From: Pelobacter sp.
Lineage (GTDB): Bacteria; Desulfobacterota; Desulfuromonadia; Geobacterales; Pseudopelobacteraceae
Direction: 5' to 3'
Assembly: GCA_030824515.1 (NCBI GenBank)
Contig: JAVBXN010000019.1
Span: forward strand, 54,218-118,217
DNA length: 64,000 bases
Shown one piece after another: positions 36,607 through 45,969 of the stretch. Numbering within the stretch: the stretch's first letter is position 1; each line of letters starts with the position of its first letter. The position numbers and the translations under genes are program-made. Under the pieces are notes generated by a model. The model made no database searches, was not told where the DNA came from, and saw only the letters and a program-made list of their open reading frames with translations.

Positions 36607-37625
36607 GGCAATAGTTCCTTTATGCTGTCCATATCCCAGGTGGCGGTTACATCCAGAGAGTCCGGGGATGCCAGACCGTTTGACAGGTAGTAATCACCAG
36701 GTACCGCCAGCATGGCGGCGTTGTCGCCGCAGAGTGATGGTGCGGGAATGGAGAGATTGATTCGCATCTTATCGCACAACTGCGCCATGCGCCGGCGCAA
36801 GCCGCTGTTGCAGGCCACTCCGCCGGCTACCACCAGCCGCCGCGCGCCGGTCTGCTTGAGCGCGGCTTCGGTCTTGAATGCCAGGACATCGCAGACCGCC
36901 TGCTGAAACGAAGCACACAGATCGTTCAGCTCCTGACTTGGAACTGTCAGCGGATGTTTGGCCACATGCTGAAGCACAGCTGTCTTCAGGCCGCTGAAGC
37001 TGAACCTCAGAGTGCCGTCATGCAGCAACGGACGCGGCAGGGCAACCGCGGCTGGATTACCCGACAAAGACAGCTTGTCGATCAGCGCTCCGCCGGGGTA
37101 GGCCATCCCCATGATCTTGGCCGATTTGTCGTAGGCCTCGCCGGCGGCGTCGTCAATGGTCCTGCCAAGCGTGGTATAGCGTCCCACGCCTTCCACGTGA
37201 TAGAGGTGGGTATGCCCTCCGGAAACAACCAGCGCCAGAAAAGGGAACTCCACCGGTTGTTCCAGAAACGCCGCCAGCAGATGACCCTCGATGTGATGAA
37301 CACCGACAAAAGGGACCTTCCTGGCAGCCGCAATCGCCTTGGCCGCCGAAAACCCTACCAGCAGGGCGCCAGACAGGCCCGGGCCACGGGTAACAGCCAA
37401 CCCTTCTATTTCGGCCATGCCCACACCGGCGTCCCGCAATGCCTGGCTGATCACCGGCGAGATCATTTCAAGATGCTTGCGTGAAGCGATCTCCGGCACG
37501 ACTCCGCCGTATTCGGCATGGATCAGCACCTGCGAGGAAACGACCGACGAAAGGATCGTCCGGCCGTCACGCACTACCGCGGCAGCGGTTTCATCACAGG
37601 ATGTTTCTATCGAGAGGACCAGCAT
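36603..37625 (-). CDS. tsaD: tRNA N6-adenosine threonylcarbamoyltransferase
   Basis: A 340-residue enzyme of the t6A pathway with the ASKHA fold. MLVLSIETSCDETAAAVV opens the protein; the metal site HHIEGHLLAAF (about 105-115) and a second GGVACNSGLR and SLCGDNAAM segment are typical. It transfers the threonylcarbamoyl group to A37 of ANN-reading tRNAs, with TsaB and TsaE as partners not seen in this window. It overlaps rsmA by 4 bp. Confidence 0.95.
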   Translation of the reverse strand: MLVLSIETSCDETAAAVVRDGRTILSSVVSSQVLIHAEYGGVVPEIASRKHLEMISPVISQALRDAGVGMAEIEGLAVTRGPGLSGALLVGFSAAKAIAAARKVPFVGVHHIEGHLLAAFLEQPVEFPFLALVVSGGHTHLYHVEGVGRYTTLGRTIDDAAGEAYDKSAKIMGMAYPGGALIDKLSLSGNPAAVALPRPLLHDGTLRFSFSGLKTAVLQHVAKHPLTVPSQELNDLCASFQQAVCDVLAFKTEAALKQTGARRLVVAGGVACNSGLRRRMAQLCDKMRINLSIPAPSLCGDNAAMLAVPGDYYLSNGLASPDSLDVTATWDMDSIKELLP

Positions 37626-37677
37626 TAAGAGACCTTTAGCAATATGAATATGGGGGTCTGGATTAACTCAAATAAAA

Positions 37678-37759
37678 ACAGAGGACACAAAGCATGTGGA
37701 GTTGATCTCAGATACATCAAGCGGCATCTGAAGTTCTCCGTGTTCCCCGTGTCCTCTGT
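37678..37759. repeat. Long imperfect palindrome between phoH and tsaD
   Basis: An 11-bp perfect outer stem (ACAGAGGACAC 37678-37688 with GTGTCCTCTGT 37749-37759) encloses a second stem (TCAGAT/ATCTGA with flanking GGAG/CTCC), giving a folded element of about 82 nt. The sequence fills the 148-bp gap between the two genes. It resembles the intergenic REP-like elements I recall from Geobacter-type genomes, but no second full copy is in this window. Confidence 0.6.
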
Positions 37760-37773
37760 GGCAATTTTTAAAA

Positions 37774-39090
37774 CTACAGCAGGTTTGCCGCCAACTCAGC
37801 CAGTTCGGAGCGTTCGCCCTTGGTCAGCGTTACATGCGCCGCAATGCGCTCACCCTTGAATTTCTCAACCAGATAGGTCAGACCGTTGCTGGATGCGTCC
37901 ACATAGGGATTGTCGATCTGGTACGGATCGCCGGTCAGAACTATCTTGGTACCCTCGCCCACCCTGGTGACGATCGTCTTGATCTCGTGCGGCGAAAGGT
38001 TCTGGGCTTCATCGACGATCAGGTACTGATTCGGAATCGATCGTCCGCGGATATAGGTCAGGGGCTCGATATCCAGCAGACCCATGGCCATCAACTCCTT
38101 GTAACCTTTGCTGTGTCGTTTTTCCGATTCGTGCCCGGAGATCAGCAGTTCGACGTTATCGAAAATCGGCTGCATCCAGGGGGTCAGTTTTTCTTCGATA
38201 TCACCCGGAAGAAAGCCGAGATCCTTGCCCATCGGGAATACCGGACGTGACACCAGCAGACGGTTGTAGACATTCTCCTCCGCGGTTTTGTGCAGACCTG
38301 CGGCAATTGCCAGCAGGGTTTTGCCGGTGCCGGCCTTGCCGACCAGCGTCACCAGCTTGATGCTGTCGTCCATCAGGACATCCAGAGCGAACGACTGTTC
38401 ACGGTTGCGGGCGAAGAGGCTCCAGATACCTTCCTTGGGCACCTTGCGCACCGGCACTATGCGGCCGTTGGCCGGATCGTTGCGACAGATGGCGGTGTGG
38501 GATGGATTGGAGCTGTCCACGATCGTGATGAACTCGTTGGGGCCAAGCTCCAGGGGCGCCTCGATCCAGCCCTGACCATAAAAGCGGTCAACGGCTTCAG
38601 GCGGCACCTCGACGCTGCGGGTTCCGGCATACAGGTCCTGAATATCAACCTTGTCGGATTCATAATCCTCGGCAACCACGCCGATGGCGTCGGCCTTGAT
38701 CCTCAGGTTCGAATCCTTGGTCACGAATATGGCCTGCATATCCGGGAAACGTTCTTTGATGTCCAGTGCAACGGCCAGGATGCGATTGTCGCCGTTATCG
38801 ACCCGCAGATCGACCGGCAGGTTTTTGAAATGTTTTTCGGTAAACAGCTCAACCCGCAGCGTCCCGCCGCCGGGCATGGAAACACCTGATGCCAGCGAGC
38901 CCTTTTCACGCATGGCATCGAGAATCCTGGAAACCATGCGCGCGTTGCGGCCGGTTTCGTTCATGTCCTTCTTGAAACGGTCAACCTCTTCAATAACCGT
39001 AATGGGAATGATGATGTTGTTGTCCTGAAACTTGAACAGCGATTGCGGGTCATGCAGAAGTACGTTGGTATCGAGTATGAAATTCTTCAC
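37774..39090 (-). CDS. PhoH-family protein with N-terminal PIN domain
   Basis: A 438-residue protein. The PIN nuclease-like domain spans about 1-135 (FILDTNVLLHD, VIEEVDRFKKD, ILAVALDIKERFPDMQAIFVTKDSNLRIKAD). The PhoH ATPase follows with Walker A LVTLVGKAGTGKTLLAIAA and Walker B-like YLIVDEAQNLSPHE. This PIN-PhoH (YlaK-type) arrangement suggests an RNA helicase-nuclease. The start is GTG with AAAGG 6 nt upstream. A role in phosphate starvation or RNA quality control is possible but unproved. Confidence 0.92.
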   Translation of the reverse strand: MKNFILDTNVLLHDPQSLFKFQDNNIIIPITVIEEVDRFKKDMNETGRNARMVSRILDAMREKGSLASGVSMPGGGTLRVELFTEKHFKNLPVDLRVDNGDNRILAVALDIKERFPDMQAIFVTKDSNLRIKADAIGVVAEDYESDKVDIQDLYAGTRSVEVPPEAVDRFYGQGWIEAPLELGPNEFITIVDSSNPSHTAICRNDPANGRIVPVRKVPKEGIWSLFARNREQSFALDVLMDDSIKLVTLVGKAGTGKTLLAIAAGLHKTAEENVYNRLLVSRPVFPMGKDLGFLPGDIEEKLTPWMQPIFDNVELLISGHESEKRHSKGYKELMAMGLLDIEPLTYIRGRSIPNQYLIVDEAQNLSPHEIKTIVTRVGEGTKIVLTGDPYQIDNPYVDASSNGLTYLVEKFKGERIAAHVTLTKGERSELAELAANLL

Positions 39091-39139
39091 GGACAGCCTT
39101 TCTGTGGAGTTGGGAGATGATGAAACGGTAACGGCGGCA

Positions 39140-39403
39140 CTACTTTTCTATGATCTGAACGGTCATGCCGTCCGTCTTGCCGAGCAGTTTGATCCAGACC
39201 GCACGGTTGCGGTACTTGGCATCAAGAATGACCTCGCCATCCTTGTTGATGGCGGATAGAACGCTTTCCGGAGAATCATTGACTGTAAAATAGGTATAGA
39301 TACCGGTTTTATACAGATCTTCCTTGGTGAACGGTTTTTCAGGGGGCAGGGAGCAGGCTGCACAGGCAAACAGGGAAAATAACAGGGCAATCAGCAATTT
39401 CAC
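39140..39403 (-). CDS. Small lipoprotein
   Basis: An 87-residue protein. The GTG at 39403 has AAGGAG 7 nt upstream; the longer frame runs into the preceding gene. The N-terminus VKLLIALLFSLFAC fits a lipoprotein signal, with a second cysteine three residues on (CAAC). The short mature domain (LYKTGIYTYFTVNDSPESVLSAI...AVWIKLLGKTDGMTVQIIEK) is alpha/beta. No family is recognised. Confidence 0.72.
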   Translation of the reverse strand: MKLLIALLFSLFACAACSLPPEKPFTKEDLYKTGIYTYFTVNDSPESVLSAINKDGEVILDAKYRNRAVWIKLLGKTDGMTVQIIEK

Positions 39404-39431
39404 GGGGCAACTCCTTTTCGATCCGCCGGAT

Positions 39432-40589
39432 CTACATCGATTCCTTGATTTTACCGATGCATTGTACAACGGCATCGGAAAAAAATGCAATCTCTTCCGA
39501 CGTGCTCGACCATCCCGGACTCATACGGAGTGTGCCGCCCGGCAGGCTGCCGATGGTGCGGTGGGCCAGCGGTGCACAGTGCAGTCCGGCACGCACCGCG
39601 ATATCGAAACCGTAATCGAGTTCAGCAGCCAACAGGGATGCGTCAATCCCCTCGACATTAAAAGAAAGCACTGCACCGCGCCTGTCCGGATCGCCTGGCC
39701 CATAGATTTTCACTCCCGGAATCAGCCCCAGCAGTCTTGCAGCTTGATTGACCAGAGAGCGCTCGTGTTGAAATATGGTATCTATCCCACGCTCCAGTAT
39801 GAATTCAATTCCGGCTTTCAACCCGGCAATTCCGGGCAGGTTATGGGTTCCGGCTTCATAACCGTCCGGCATCATCAGCGGTTGCTCCAGGGAGGTGGAG
39901 CTGGTGCCGGTTCCACCTTCGAATATCGGTTTCAATTCAATATGCGGCGCAACATACAACAGACCGGTACCCGGCGGTCCCAAAAGTCCCTTATGTCCGG
40001 GAGCGGCCAGAAGGTCGATTCCACTCGAGACGACATCGATATCGATATAACCGGCGGACTGGGCCGCATCCATCAGGAACATCGCACCGGCCTTGCGGCA
40101 GATCGCGGATATTCGATCGATCGGCTGAATCGCCCCGCAGACATTGGAGATGTGCCCCACTGCAATCATGCGGGTATCTTTCCGCACAACCCGCGCAATT
40201 TGATCCGGATCCACCAGGCCCTCCGGCCCGGCATCCACAATGGTGACATCCACCCCGTCACGTCCGAGGGCATGCAACGGACGCAAAAGGGAATTATGTT
40301 CCATGCTGGTCGTGATCACATGATCGCCCGGCTTGAGTGTCCCGTGCAGCGCAAGGTTGAGAGCCCCGGTAGCGTTGTGGGTAAAGATGATCCGCGATGA
40401 ATCCGCGATGGAAAAGAGCCGGGCTGCGGCCTCGCGAGCCATGAACATGATCCGGCCCGCTTCCAGCGAACGGTGATGACCTCCGCGTCCGGGAGATGCG
40501 CCGACCTCCCGCATCGCGTGAATTACCGCCTGGTAAACCTTTTCAGGCTTGGGAAACGATGTTGCTGCATTGTCAAGATATACGGACAT
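39432..40589 (-). CDS. Cysteine desulfurase-family PLP enzyme
   Basis: A 385-residue class V aminotransferase-fold protein. SVYLDNAATSFPKP at the N-terminus, TSMEHNSLLRPL, MDAAQSAGYIDID, the PLP lysine in APGHKGLLGPPGTG, and RAGLHCAPLAHRTIG with its catalytic-type cysteine are the family's marks. This subfamily is separate from housekeeping IscS/NifS and is often annotated only as a cysteine desulfurase-family protein; its sulfur acceptor is not known. GGAGAG precedes the ATG. It overlaps no neighbour. Confidence 0.9.
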   Translation of the reverse strand: MSVYLDNAATSFPKPEKVYQAVIHAMREVGASPGRGGHHRSLEAGRIMFMAREAAARLFSIADSSRIIFTHNATGALNLALHGTLKPGDHVITTSMEHNSLLRPLHALGRDGVDVTIVDAGPEGLVDPDQIARVVRKDTRMIAVGHISNVCGAIQPIDRISAICRKAGAMFLMDAAQSAGYIDIDVVSSGIDLLAAPGHKGLLGPPGTGLLYVAPHIELKPIFEGGTGTSSTSLEQPLMMPDGYEAGTHNLPGIAGLKAGIEFILERGIDTIFQHERSLVNQAARLLGLIPGVKIYGPGDPDRRGAVLSFNVEGIDASLLAAELDYGFDIAVRAGLHCAPLAHRTIGSLPGGTLRMSPGWSSTSEEIAFFSDAVVQCIGKIKESM

Positions 40590-40631
40590 TTACAACTCTC
40601 CAAAAACGGGCATGGCACAGACCGGGCCTAC

Positions 40632-41900
40632 TCACCGGAGAAAAACGGGTTTTTCGTTCAACCAGGGGAAAACTTGCACGCTGCCGGAACGCGGATCACG
40701 CGCGGCATCATGTATCTTTTGTGAAATGGCGGAAGAATCGGCGCTCCCCCACCAGTTTTGCAATGCGCCGATATCCTCACGCCCGGCATTGTAAAGATTA
40801 AAACCTGTATTCGCCTCGAAGGCGTTACCCCACAAAAGCGCGCGTCCATCCTCCAGGCGCAACGCATCCTTGCCGTTATTGAAAAACCGGCAGCGGTTCA
40901 CCTTTATCCGGGCCCCCGTCAGATGGAGCGCAGTTTCACGGTTAGCGTTAAAAGATGTTGCCACAATCTGCCCTTCGCCCCCCTTGAAACTGGCTCCTGT
41001 TCCGTTTCCGGACAACTCGCCGGAAGTCATCCTGATCCGGCAATCATCCGCCAGTATCCCGTACTGCTGGTTATTCCGTATTTGCATGGACGAGACGCTG
41101 GCCGCCGAACGGTTCATCACAATTCCGCGTTTGCAATCGACAACGATCATATCTGCAGAGTCAAGTTCGCTGTCGTGCATCTCGATCCCGGTTTCGGACT
41201 CGGAAACGGATCCGCCGGCCATCTGTACAACCGCATCCCGCATCAGAAAACCGGTGTGGGATCTGCTGACCGCAACATGCTTGAGGCTGACGGTCGAAAA
41301 CTGCGCTTCGATGGCCGAATTCGCGTATTCGATCCGGCAATGTTCCAGCTGATTGCGCTTCTCGCTGGATACGAGCGATATCCCACCCCAGTCTCCACGA
41401 ACGGGCTTTTTGCGATCCGAAGTCATCAAGATCTGGCTTTCGGCAGTCCCGACAGCAATGATCCGCCCCTGCACAACAAGGCGCGCCGCATTATTGCCGG
41501 CCCCGACGGCGGCAAACCTGATTTTGGTACCCGGCTCGATCCGTAGCGTCGCCTGCGGGGCAACGACAAGATAGCCCTTGATCAGTACGCTGCCCTTAAG
41601 AACGGTATCTTCCGTCAGGACCGCCCTGTCATGGACAACCGCAGCAGTATCGTTTGACACACCAGAATCGTTACTGGCGGGTTCTTCATGCGCGGCAACA
41701 CCTGGTCTCCGCGCAGGTTCCAGCGGAATAATCAGCGTCGGCCTGATTGTGGGAAGTACCTGATCTGCAGTGGCGGGAACAGGGATAAGCAGCTTGTTAT
41801 TGCTTGATGAAGGCTCACGTTCAAGCGAATGCTTTGCACATCCACCTGCCACAAAAACCAACATGCACAAAAATGCAAATACGACCCGGAAATACTTCAC
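40632..41900 (-). CDS. Lipoprotein with parallel beta-helix
   Basis: A 422-residue protein with a GTG start and GGAG upstream. A lipoprotein signal (LCMLVFVAGGC, cysteine at residue 21) is followed by a Ser/Pro/Glu-rich linker and then, from about residue 90, a right-handed beta-helix with many short coils (VVQGRIIAVGTAESQILM, RIEYANSAIEAQFSTVSLKHVAVSRSHTGF). The segment ends in ALQNWWGSADSSAISQKI, near-identical in plan to the GNWWGTPSSSAIAEL of the secreted protein at 4593-7382. It is probably a surface or periplasmic polysaccharide-binding protein; no catalytic acids are obvious. Confidence 0.85.
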   Translation of the reverse strand: MKYFRVVFAFLCMLVFVAGGCAKHSLEREPSSSNNKLLIPVPATADQVLPTIRPTLIIPLEPARRPGVAAHEEPASNDSGVSNDTAAVVHDRAVLTEDTVLKGSVLIKGYLVVAPQATLRIEPGTKIRFAAVGAGNNAARLVVQGRIIAVGTAESQILMTSDRKKPVRGDWGGISLVSSEKRNQLEHCRIEYANSAIEAQFSTVSLKHVAVSRSHTGFLMRDAVVQMAGGSVSESETGIEMHDSELDSADMIVVDCKRGIVMNRSAASVSSMQIRNNQQYGILADDCRIRMTSGELSGNGTGASFKGGEGQIVATSFNANRETALHLTGARIKVNRCRFFNNGKDALRLEDGRALLWGNAFEANTGFNLYNAGREDIGALQNWWGSADSSAISQKIHDAARDPRSGSVQVFPWLNEKPVFLR

Positions 41901-42054
41901 GCATAAACTCCAATTGAAATCAATAAAGCTCTAACACAAATCACGCAACGATGTAAATTTAATGTTGACTCCTTGCTGTTATAGAACGCCGGATAACCAC
42001 CGCCCGATGATTTTATGTGCTTTCAGGAGTTTAGGATATTTCAAAATAAATATG

Positions 42055-42108
42055 TTGACAGGGCATATATGTTGTGGTTTATTTTCACACCTCCACAAAA
42101 TATGGTGG
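42055..42108 (+). promoter_or_regulatory. Promoter and tandem NrdR boxes of nrdJ
   Basis: TTGACA (42055-42060) is a perfect -35; with 17-bp spacing a TTTATT (42078-42083) can serve as -10. Two 16-bp NrdR-like boxes lie at 42062-42077 (GGCATATATGTTGTGG) and 42093-42108 (CCACAAAATATGGTGG). Their centres are 31 bp apart, the three-turn spacing known for NrdR operators. The first box lies within the -35/-10 spacer. NrdR, a zinc/ATP-cone repressor, would shut nrdJ off when deoxynucleotides are plentiful. Confidence 0.75.
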
Positions 42109-42180
42109 TTTAATACTTGCTAATCAAACCACAGTCAATCTTTCAATATCTATATGTTTTTTAAAAACCAAGGAGATTGT

Positions 42181-44421
42181 ATGAAAAAGAACAGTGCACT
42201 GGCCGCCCTTCCCAACCTGTCCAAAAATGCCGCTACCGTGCTTGAAAAGCGCTATCTGCGCCGTGACGCCACCGGTAAGGTTCTTGAAACCCCAGCCGAC
42301 ATGTTCCGCAGGGTTGCGGATACGATAGCGGCTCCGGATAAAATGTTTGACAAGAAAGCGGACATAGCTGCCCTGTCCGACACTTTTTATAACATGATGA
42401 CCTCCTTCGAATTTCTGCCCAACTCCCCCACGCTGATGAATGCCGGCCGACCTCTGGGACAGCTCTCGGCCTGTTTTGTGCTGCCGGTAGGCGACTCGAT
42501 GGAAGAGATTTTCGATGCCGTCAAGTACACCGCGCTGATTCACAAATCAGGCGGCGGCACCGGCTTCTCGTTTTCCCGCCTGCGCCCGGCCAATGATGTG
42601 GTCAGCTCCACCACCGGCATCTCCAGCGGCCCGCTCTCGTTCATGCGCGTGTTTGACATCGCTACCGAAACCATCAAGCAGGGCGGCACCCGCCGCGGAG
42701 CAAACATGGCCATCCTCCGGGTGGATCATCCCAACGTGATGGATTTCATCATGTGCAAGGCCGATCAAAAGCATCTCAACAACTTCAACATTTCAGTCGG
42801 CCTGACCGAACAGTTCATGCAGGCTGTCGAGCGGGACGAGGAATACAACCTGATCAACCCGCGCGACAAGAAAATCTGCGGGACCATGAACGCCCGCAAG
42901 GTGTTCCAGCGCATAGTCAAACAGGCCTGGGAAAACGGCGAGCCTGGCATCGTGTTCCTTGACCGCCTCAACCGGGATAATCCGACCCCCCACGTGGGCG
43001 AGATCGAATCGACCAACCCCTGCGGCGAGCAGCCGCTGCTCCCTTACGAATCCTGCAACCTGGGTTCGATCAACCTGGGGGTATTCGTCAAGGACGGCGC
43101 CATCGACTGGAAAAAACTGCGCGAGACCATCCACAACGCAGTTCACTTCCTGGACAACGTAATTGAAGCCAACAACTACCCGCTGCAGCAGATTCACGAC
43201 ATGACCCACGCCAACCGCAAGATCGGCCTGGGAGTCATGGGATGGGCCGACATGCTGATCCTGCTGGGCGTACCCTACAGCTCCGATGAGGCGGTCAAAC
43301 TCGGCAAGAAGGTGATGAAGTTCATCAACGACGAGGGACACCTGGCATCCCAGGAACTGGGCAAGAGCCGCGGATCATTCCCGAACTTCAAGGGATCGAT
43401 CTTCGACAAGAAAGGCGCGCCGCCCCAGCGCAACGCGACTGTCACCACCATCGCCCCCACCGGCACTATTTCGATCATAGCCAACGCGTCATCGGGCGTG
43501 GAACCGCTCTTTGCCGTTTCCTACATCCGCACCGTGATGGACAAGAACGTGATGGTGGAAGTCAACCCGATGTTCGAGAAGATAGCCAAGGAGCGCGGCT
43601 TCTATTCGGAAACCCTGATGCAAAAAATCGCCGAACACGGCACCGTCCACGACATCCCAGAGATACCGGCCGATGTTCGCAACATCTTCGTCACGGCCCA
43701 CGACATTTCTCCGGAAAACCATATCCAGATGCAGTCGGCCTATCAGCTCTACACGGACAACGCGGTATCCAAAACGGTAAACTTCCCCAATACCGCCACT
43801 ATCGATGATGTGGAAAAGGTTTACATGATGGCCTACGAGACCGGCTGCAAGGGCGTCACGATCTATCGCGACGGCTCCCGCGACGAGCAGGTGCTCACCA
43901 CCGCCAAAAAAGAGGAACCGGTTGTGGTCGCAGCGCCGGCCACGGTCGAAGACGACAAGAAATCCATCAAGCGCGACCGCCCCAAATCGCTCAAGGGCTG
44001 CACCCACCAGATGCAGACCGGCTGCGGTCCGCTCTATATCACCATCAACGAGGATTCAAACGGACTGTTTGAGCTCTTTACCACTATGGGCAAAGCGGGC
44101 GGATGTGCGGCCTCCCAGAGCGAGGCGATCGGCCGCATGGTGTCGCTGGCATGGCGCAGCGGCATCCAGGCCCGCCAGGTGGTCAAGCAGCTCCTGGGCA
44201 TCTCCTGCCACTGCCCGTCCGGATTCGGTGACAACCGCGTGCTCTCCTGCGCCGATGCGGTGGCAAAAGCGATCCAGAACCACATGATCGACAACGGCTA
44301 CGATATTAACACGGAAGTTGCCAAGCAGGACCGTGGCGCCTGTCCCGAGTGCGGCGGCATAGTCGAACATGAGGGCGGCTGTTCGGTCTGCCACGTCTGC
44401 GGCTATTCCGAGTGCGCATAA
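42181..44421 (+). CDS. nrdJ: Adenosylcobalamin-dependent (class II) ribonucleoside-diphosphate reductase
   Basis: A 746-residue enzyme reducing ribonucleotides to deoxyribonucleotides using a radical from adenosylcobalamin. AAGGAG precedes the ATG at 42181. The N-C-x-E active loop is at residues 279-283 (thiyl Cys281); the redox pair is Cys98 (LSACFVLP) and Cys292 (ESCNLGS). The C-terminal part carries a TSCPD domain (LKGCTHQMQTGCGPLYITINED) and ends in a CPECGG...CSVCHVCG zinc ribbon. No separate small subunit is needed. A strong terminator follows. Confidence 0.96.
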   Translation: MKKNSALAALPNLSKNAATVLEKRYLRRDATGKVLETPADMFRRVADTIAAPDKMFDKKADIAALSDTFYNMMTSFEFLPNSPTLMNAGRPLGQLSACFVLPVGDSMEEIFDAVKYTALIHKSGGGTGFSFSRLRPANDVVSSTTGISSGPLSFMRVFDIATETIKQGGTRRGANMAILRVDHPNVMDFIMCKADQKHLNNFNISVGLTEQFMQAVERDEEYNLINPRDKKICGTMNARKVFQRIVKQAWENGEPGIVFLDRLNRDNPTPHVGEIESTNPCGEQPLLPYESCNLGSINLGVFVKDGAIDWKKLRETIHNAVHFLDNVIEANNYPLQQIHDMTHANRKIGLGVMGWADMLILLGVPYSSDEAVKLGKKVMKFINDEGHLASQELGKSRGSFPNFKGSIFDKKGAPPQRNATVTTIAPTGTISIIANASSGVEPLFAVSYIRTVMDKNVMVEVNPMFEKIAKERGFYSETLMQKIAEHGTVHDIPEIPADVRNIFVTAHDISPENHIQMQSAYQLYTDNAVSKTVNFPNTATIDDVEKVYMMAYETGCKGVTIYRDGSRDEQVLTTAKKEEPVVVAAPATVEDDKKSIKRDRPKSLKGCTHQMQTGCGPLYITINEDSNGLFELFTTMGKAGGCAASQSEAIGRMVSLAWRSGIQARQVVKQLLGISCHCPSGFGDNRVLSCADAVAKAIQNHMIDNGYDINTEVAKQDRGACPECGGIVEHEGGCSVCHVCGYSECA

Positions 44422-44440
44422 GCTGAACTAAGGTCATATC

Positions 44441-44487
44441 ATGTAAAAGGCCCCCTTCCGTTATTGCCGGAAGGGGGCCTTTTACAT
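44441..44487. terminator. Bidirectional terminator between nrdJ and the M16 peptidase gene
   Basis: A 20-bp perfect stem (44441-44460 with 44468-44487) with a GGCCCCC core and A/T runs on both flanks. It serves nrdJ (+) and the peptidase gene (-). Confidence 0.93.
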
Positions 44488-44511
44488 TACTGTTTAAATC
44501 ATTTTCACGAA

Positions 44512-45771
44512 TCAGACGCTCAGCATCTTCTCGTTCAGCCCCAGATCGTTCACCGGCCCCATAACTTCAAGGTGCAGGTGGTCACTTTTGAACAATTGCC
44601 GCGAAACTCTCAGGATATCCTGGCTGCTGACCGCATCGTAATTGGCAAGGACATCCTCTATTGTTTGCTGGTAATGGAAGTAGATCTCGTTCTTGGCCAG
44701 CCTGGTCATCAGGTTGTCGCTGCTCTCAAGCGACATGAGCGTTTTCCCCTTCAGCTGCTCACGGGCGGAGTCCAGTTCATCCTGTGGCACCTCTTCGGTT
44801 GCCAACCGCGACAACTCACCGCAGGCAATATCAATGACTTCGCGGCAGCAGGCTTTTTCGGTGCCGGAGTGGATCACCAGGGCGCCGCTGTCAGCATGTG
44901 AGATCAGGTAGGCGTACACCGAATAGGCAAGTCCTTTCTTCTCCCGCACCTCCTGGAACAGCCGTGAGCTCATACCTCCCCCCAGTATCGTCACAAGCAG
45001 AAACAGGGCGTAACGGTCGGGATGGTCGTGACTCTGGCCGGGAGTTCCGAGACAGATCAGGGCCTGCTCCATCTCGCGCTCGGTGAGATTAAGAACCTTG
45101 GAGCGACTTGCTTCAATATCAAATGGTTCAGGCTGCCAACTTGAAGTTATTGATGAAAAAAGCGGTTCCATAATCGCAACAACTTCCTCGTGCCGGAGAT
45201 TGCCGGCTGCCGCAATGATGATGTCCTGGGGGCGGTAACGGCTCTCCTTGTGAGACAGAATCGCTTCACGGGAAAGGTTTCCGATTGTGTCCGCGGTACC
45301 AAGGACCGGCATGCCCAGCGTTTGCCCCTGCCAGTAATTCAGATGAAAACGGTCATGAATGAACTCGTCGGGAGTGTCCTCACGCATCTTGATTTCCTGC
45401 AGAATGACCTTGCGTTCGCGTTCGATCTCATCAGCCGGAAAAGTTGAGCAGAGGAATATGTCGGCTAGTAGGTCGACGGCGCGCGGCAGGAACTTTGCCA
45501 GAACCTTGGCGTAATAGCAGACATACTCATGTCCGGTGAAGGCATTCAGGACTCCGCCGATGGAATCGATTTCGCGGGAGATTTGACGTGCGTTGCGACG
45601 GTCGGTGCCCTTGAAGAGCATGTGCTCGATAAAGTGCGCCACACCGTTATTTTCAGGGGATTCGTGACGGGTGCCGTTGGCCACCCAGATGCCGGTGGTG
45701 ACCGTGTGCATGTGGTCAACACTCTGGGTCACAACCCGTACACCGTTTTTTAAAGTAGTTGTAGTTATCAT
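44512..45771 (-). CDS. M16-family zinc metallopeptidase
   Basis: A 419-residue processing-peptidase-like enzyme. The inverted zinc motif HXXEH is present as HFIEHMLFKGT, with the downstream glutamate in the second half of the metal site (EIKMREDTPDEF region). FTGHEYVCYYAKVL and GGGMSSRLFQEVREKKGLAYSVYAYL are typical of M16B members. An ATG four codons earlier (45783) is also possible; neither start has a clear ribosome site. Family members degrade small peptides or signal fragments; no partner subunit is adjacent. Confidence 0.9.
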   Translation of the reverse strand: MITTTTLKNGVRVVTQSVDHMHTVTTGIWVANGTRHESPENNGVAHFIEHMLFKGTDRRNARQISREIDSIGGVLNAFTGHEYVCYYAKVLAKFLPRAVDLLADIFLCSTFPADEIERERKVILQEIKMREDTPDEFIHDRFHLNYWQGQTLGMPVLGTADTIGNLSREAILSHKESRYRPQDIIIAAAGNLRHEEVVAIMEPLFSSITSSWQPEPFDIEASRSKVLNLTEREMEQALICLGTPGQSHDHPDRYALFLLVTILGGGMSSRLFQEVREKKGLAYSVYAYLISHADSGALVIHSGTEKACCREVIDIACGELSRLATEEVPQDELDSAREQLKGKTLMSLESSDNLMTRLAKNEIYFHYQQTIEDVLANYDAVSSQDILRVSRQLFKSDHLHLEVMGPVNDLGLNEKMLSV

Positions 45772-45969
45772 GGCTGCAAGCATACCCGGATTTTTTAATT
45801 ATTCAACAGCAAACAGGTTTTTTTATTTACATACTGCCATTTGTGCTCCTTTCGAACCGGGGGAGAAATCCCCCGGTTTTTCTTTACACCATCCGGAAGC
45901 TTATCTGTTGGAAAAACGCCGGCCAGCAGGTATGATGGCGCGTCTATTTTGATCATGGGAGAGTACGGA

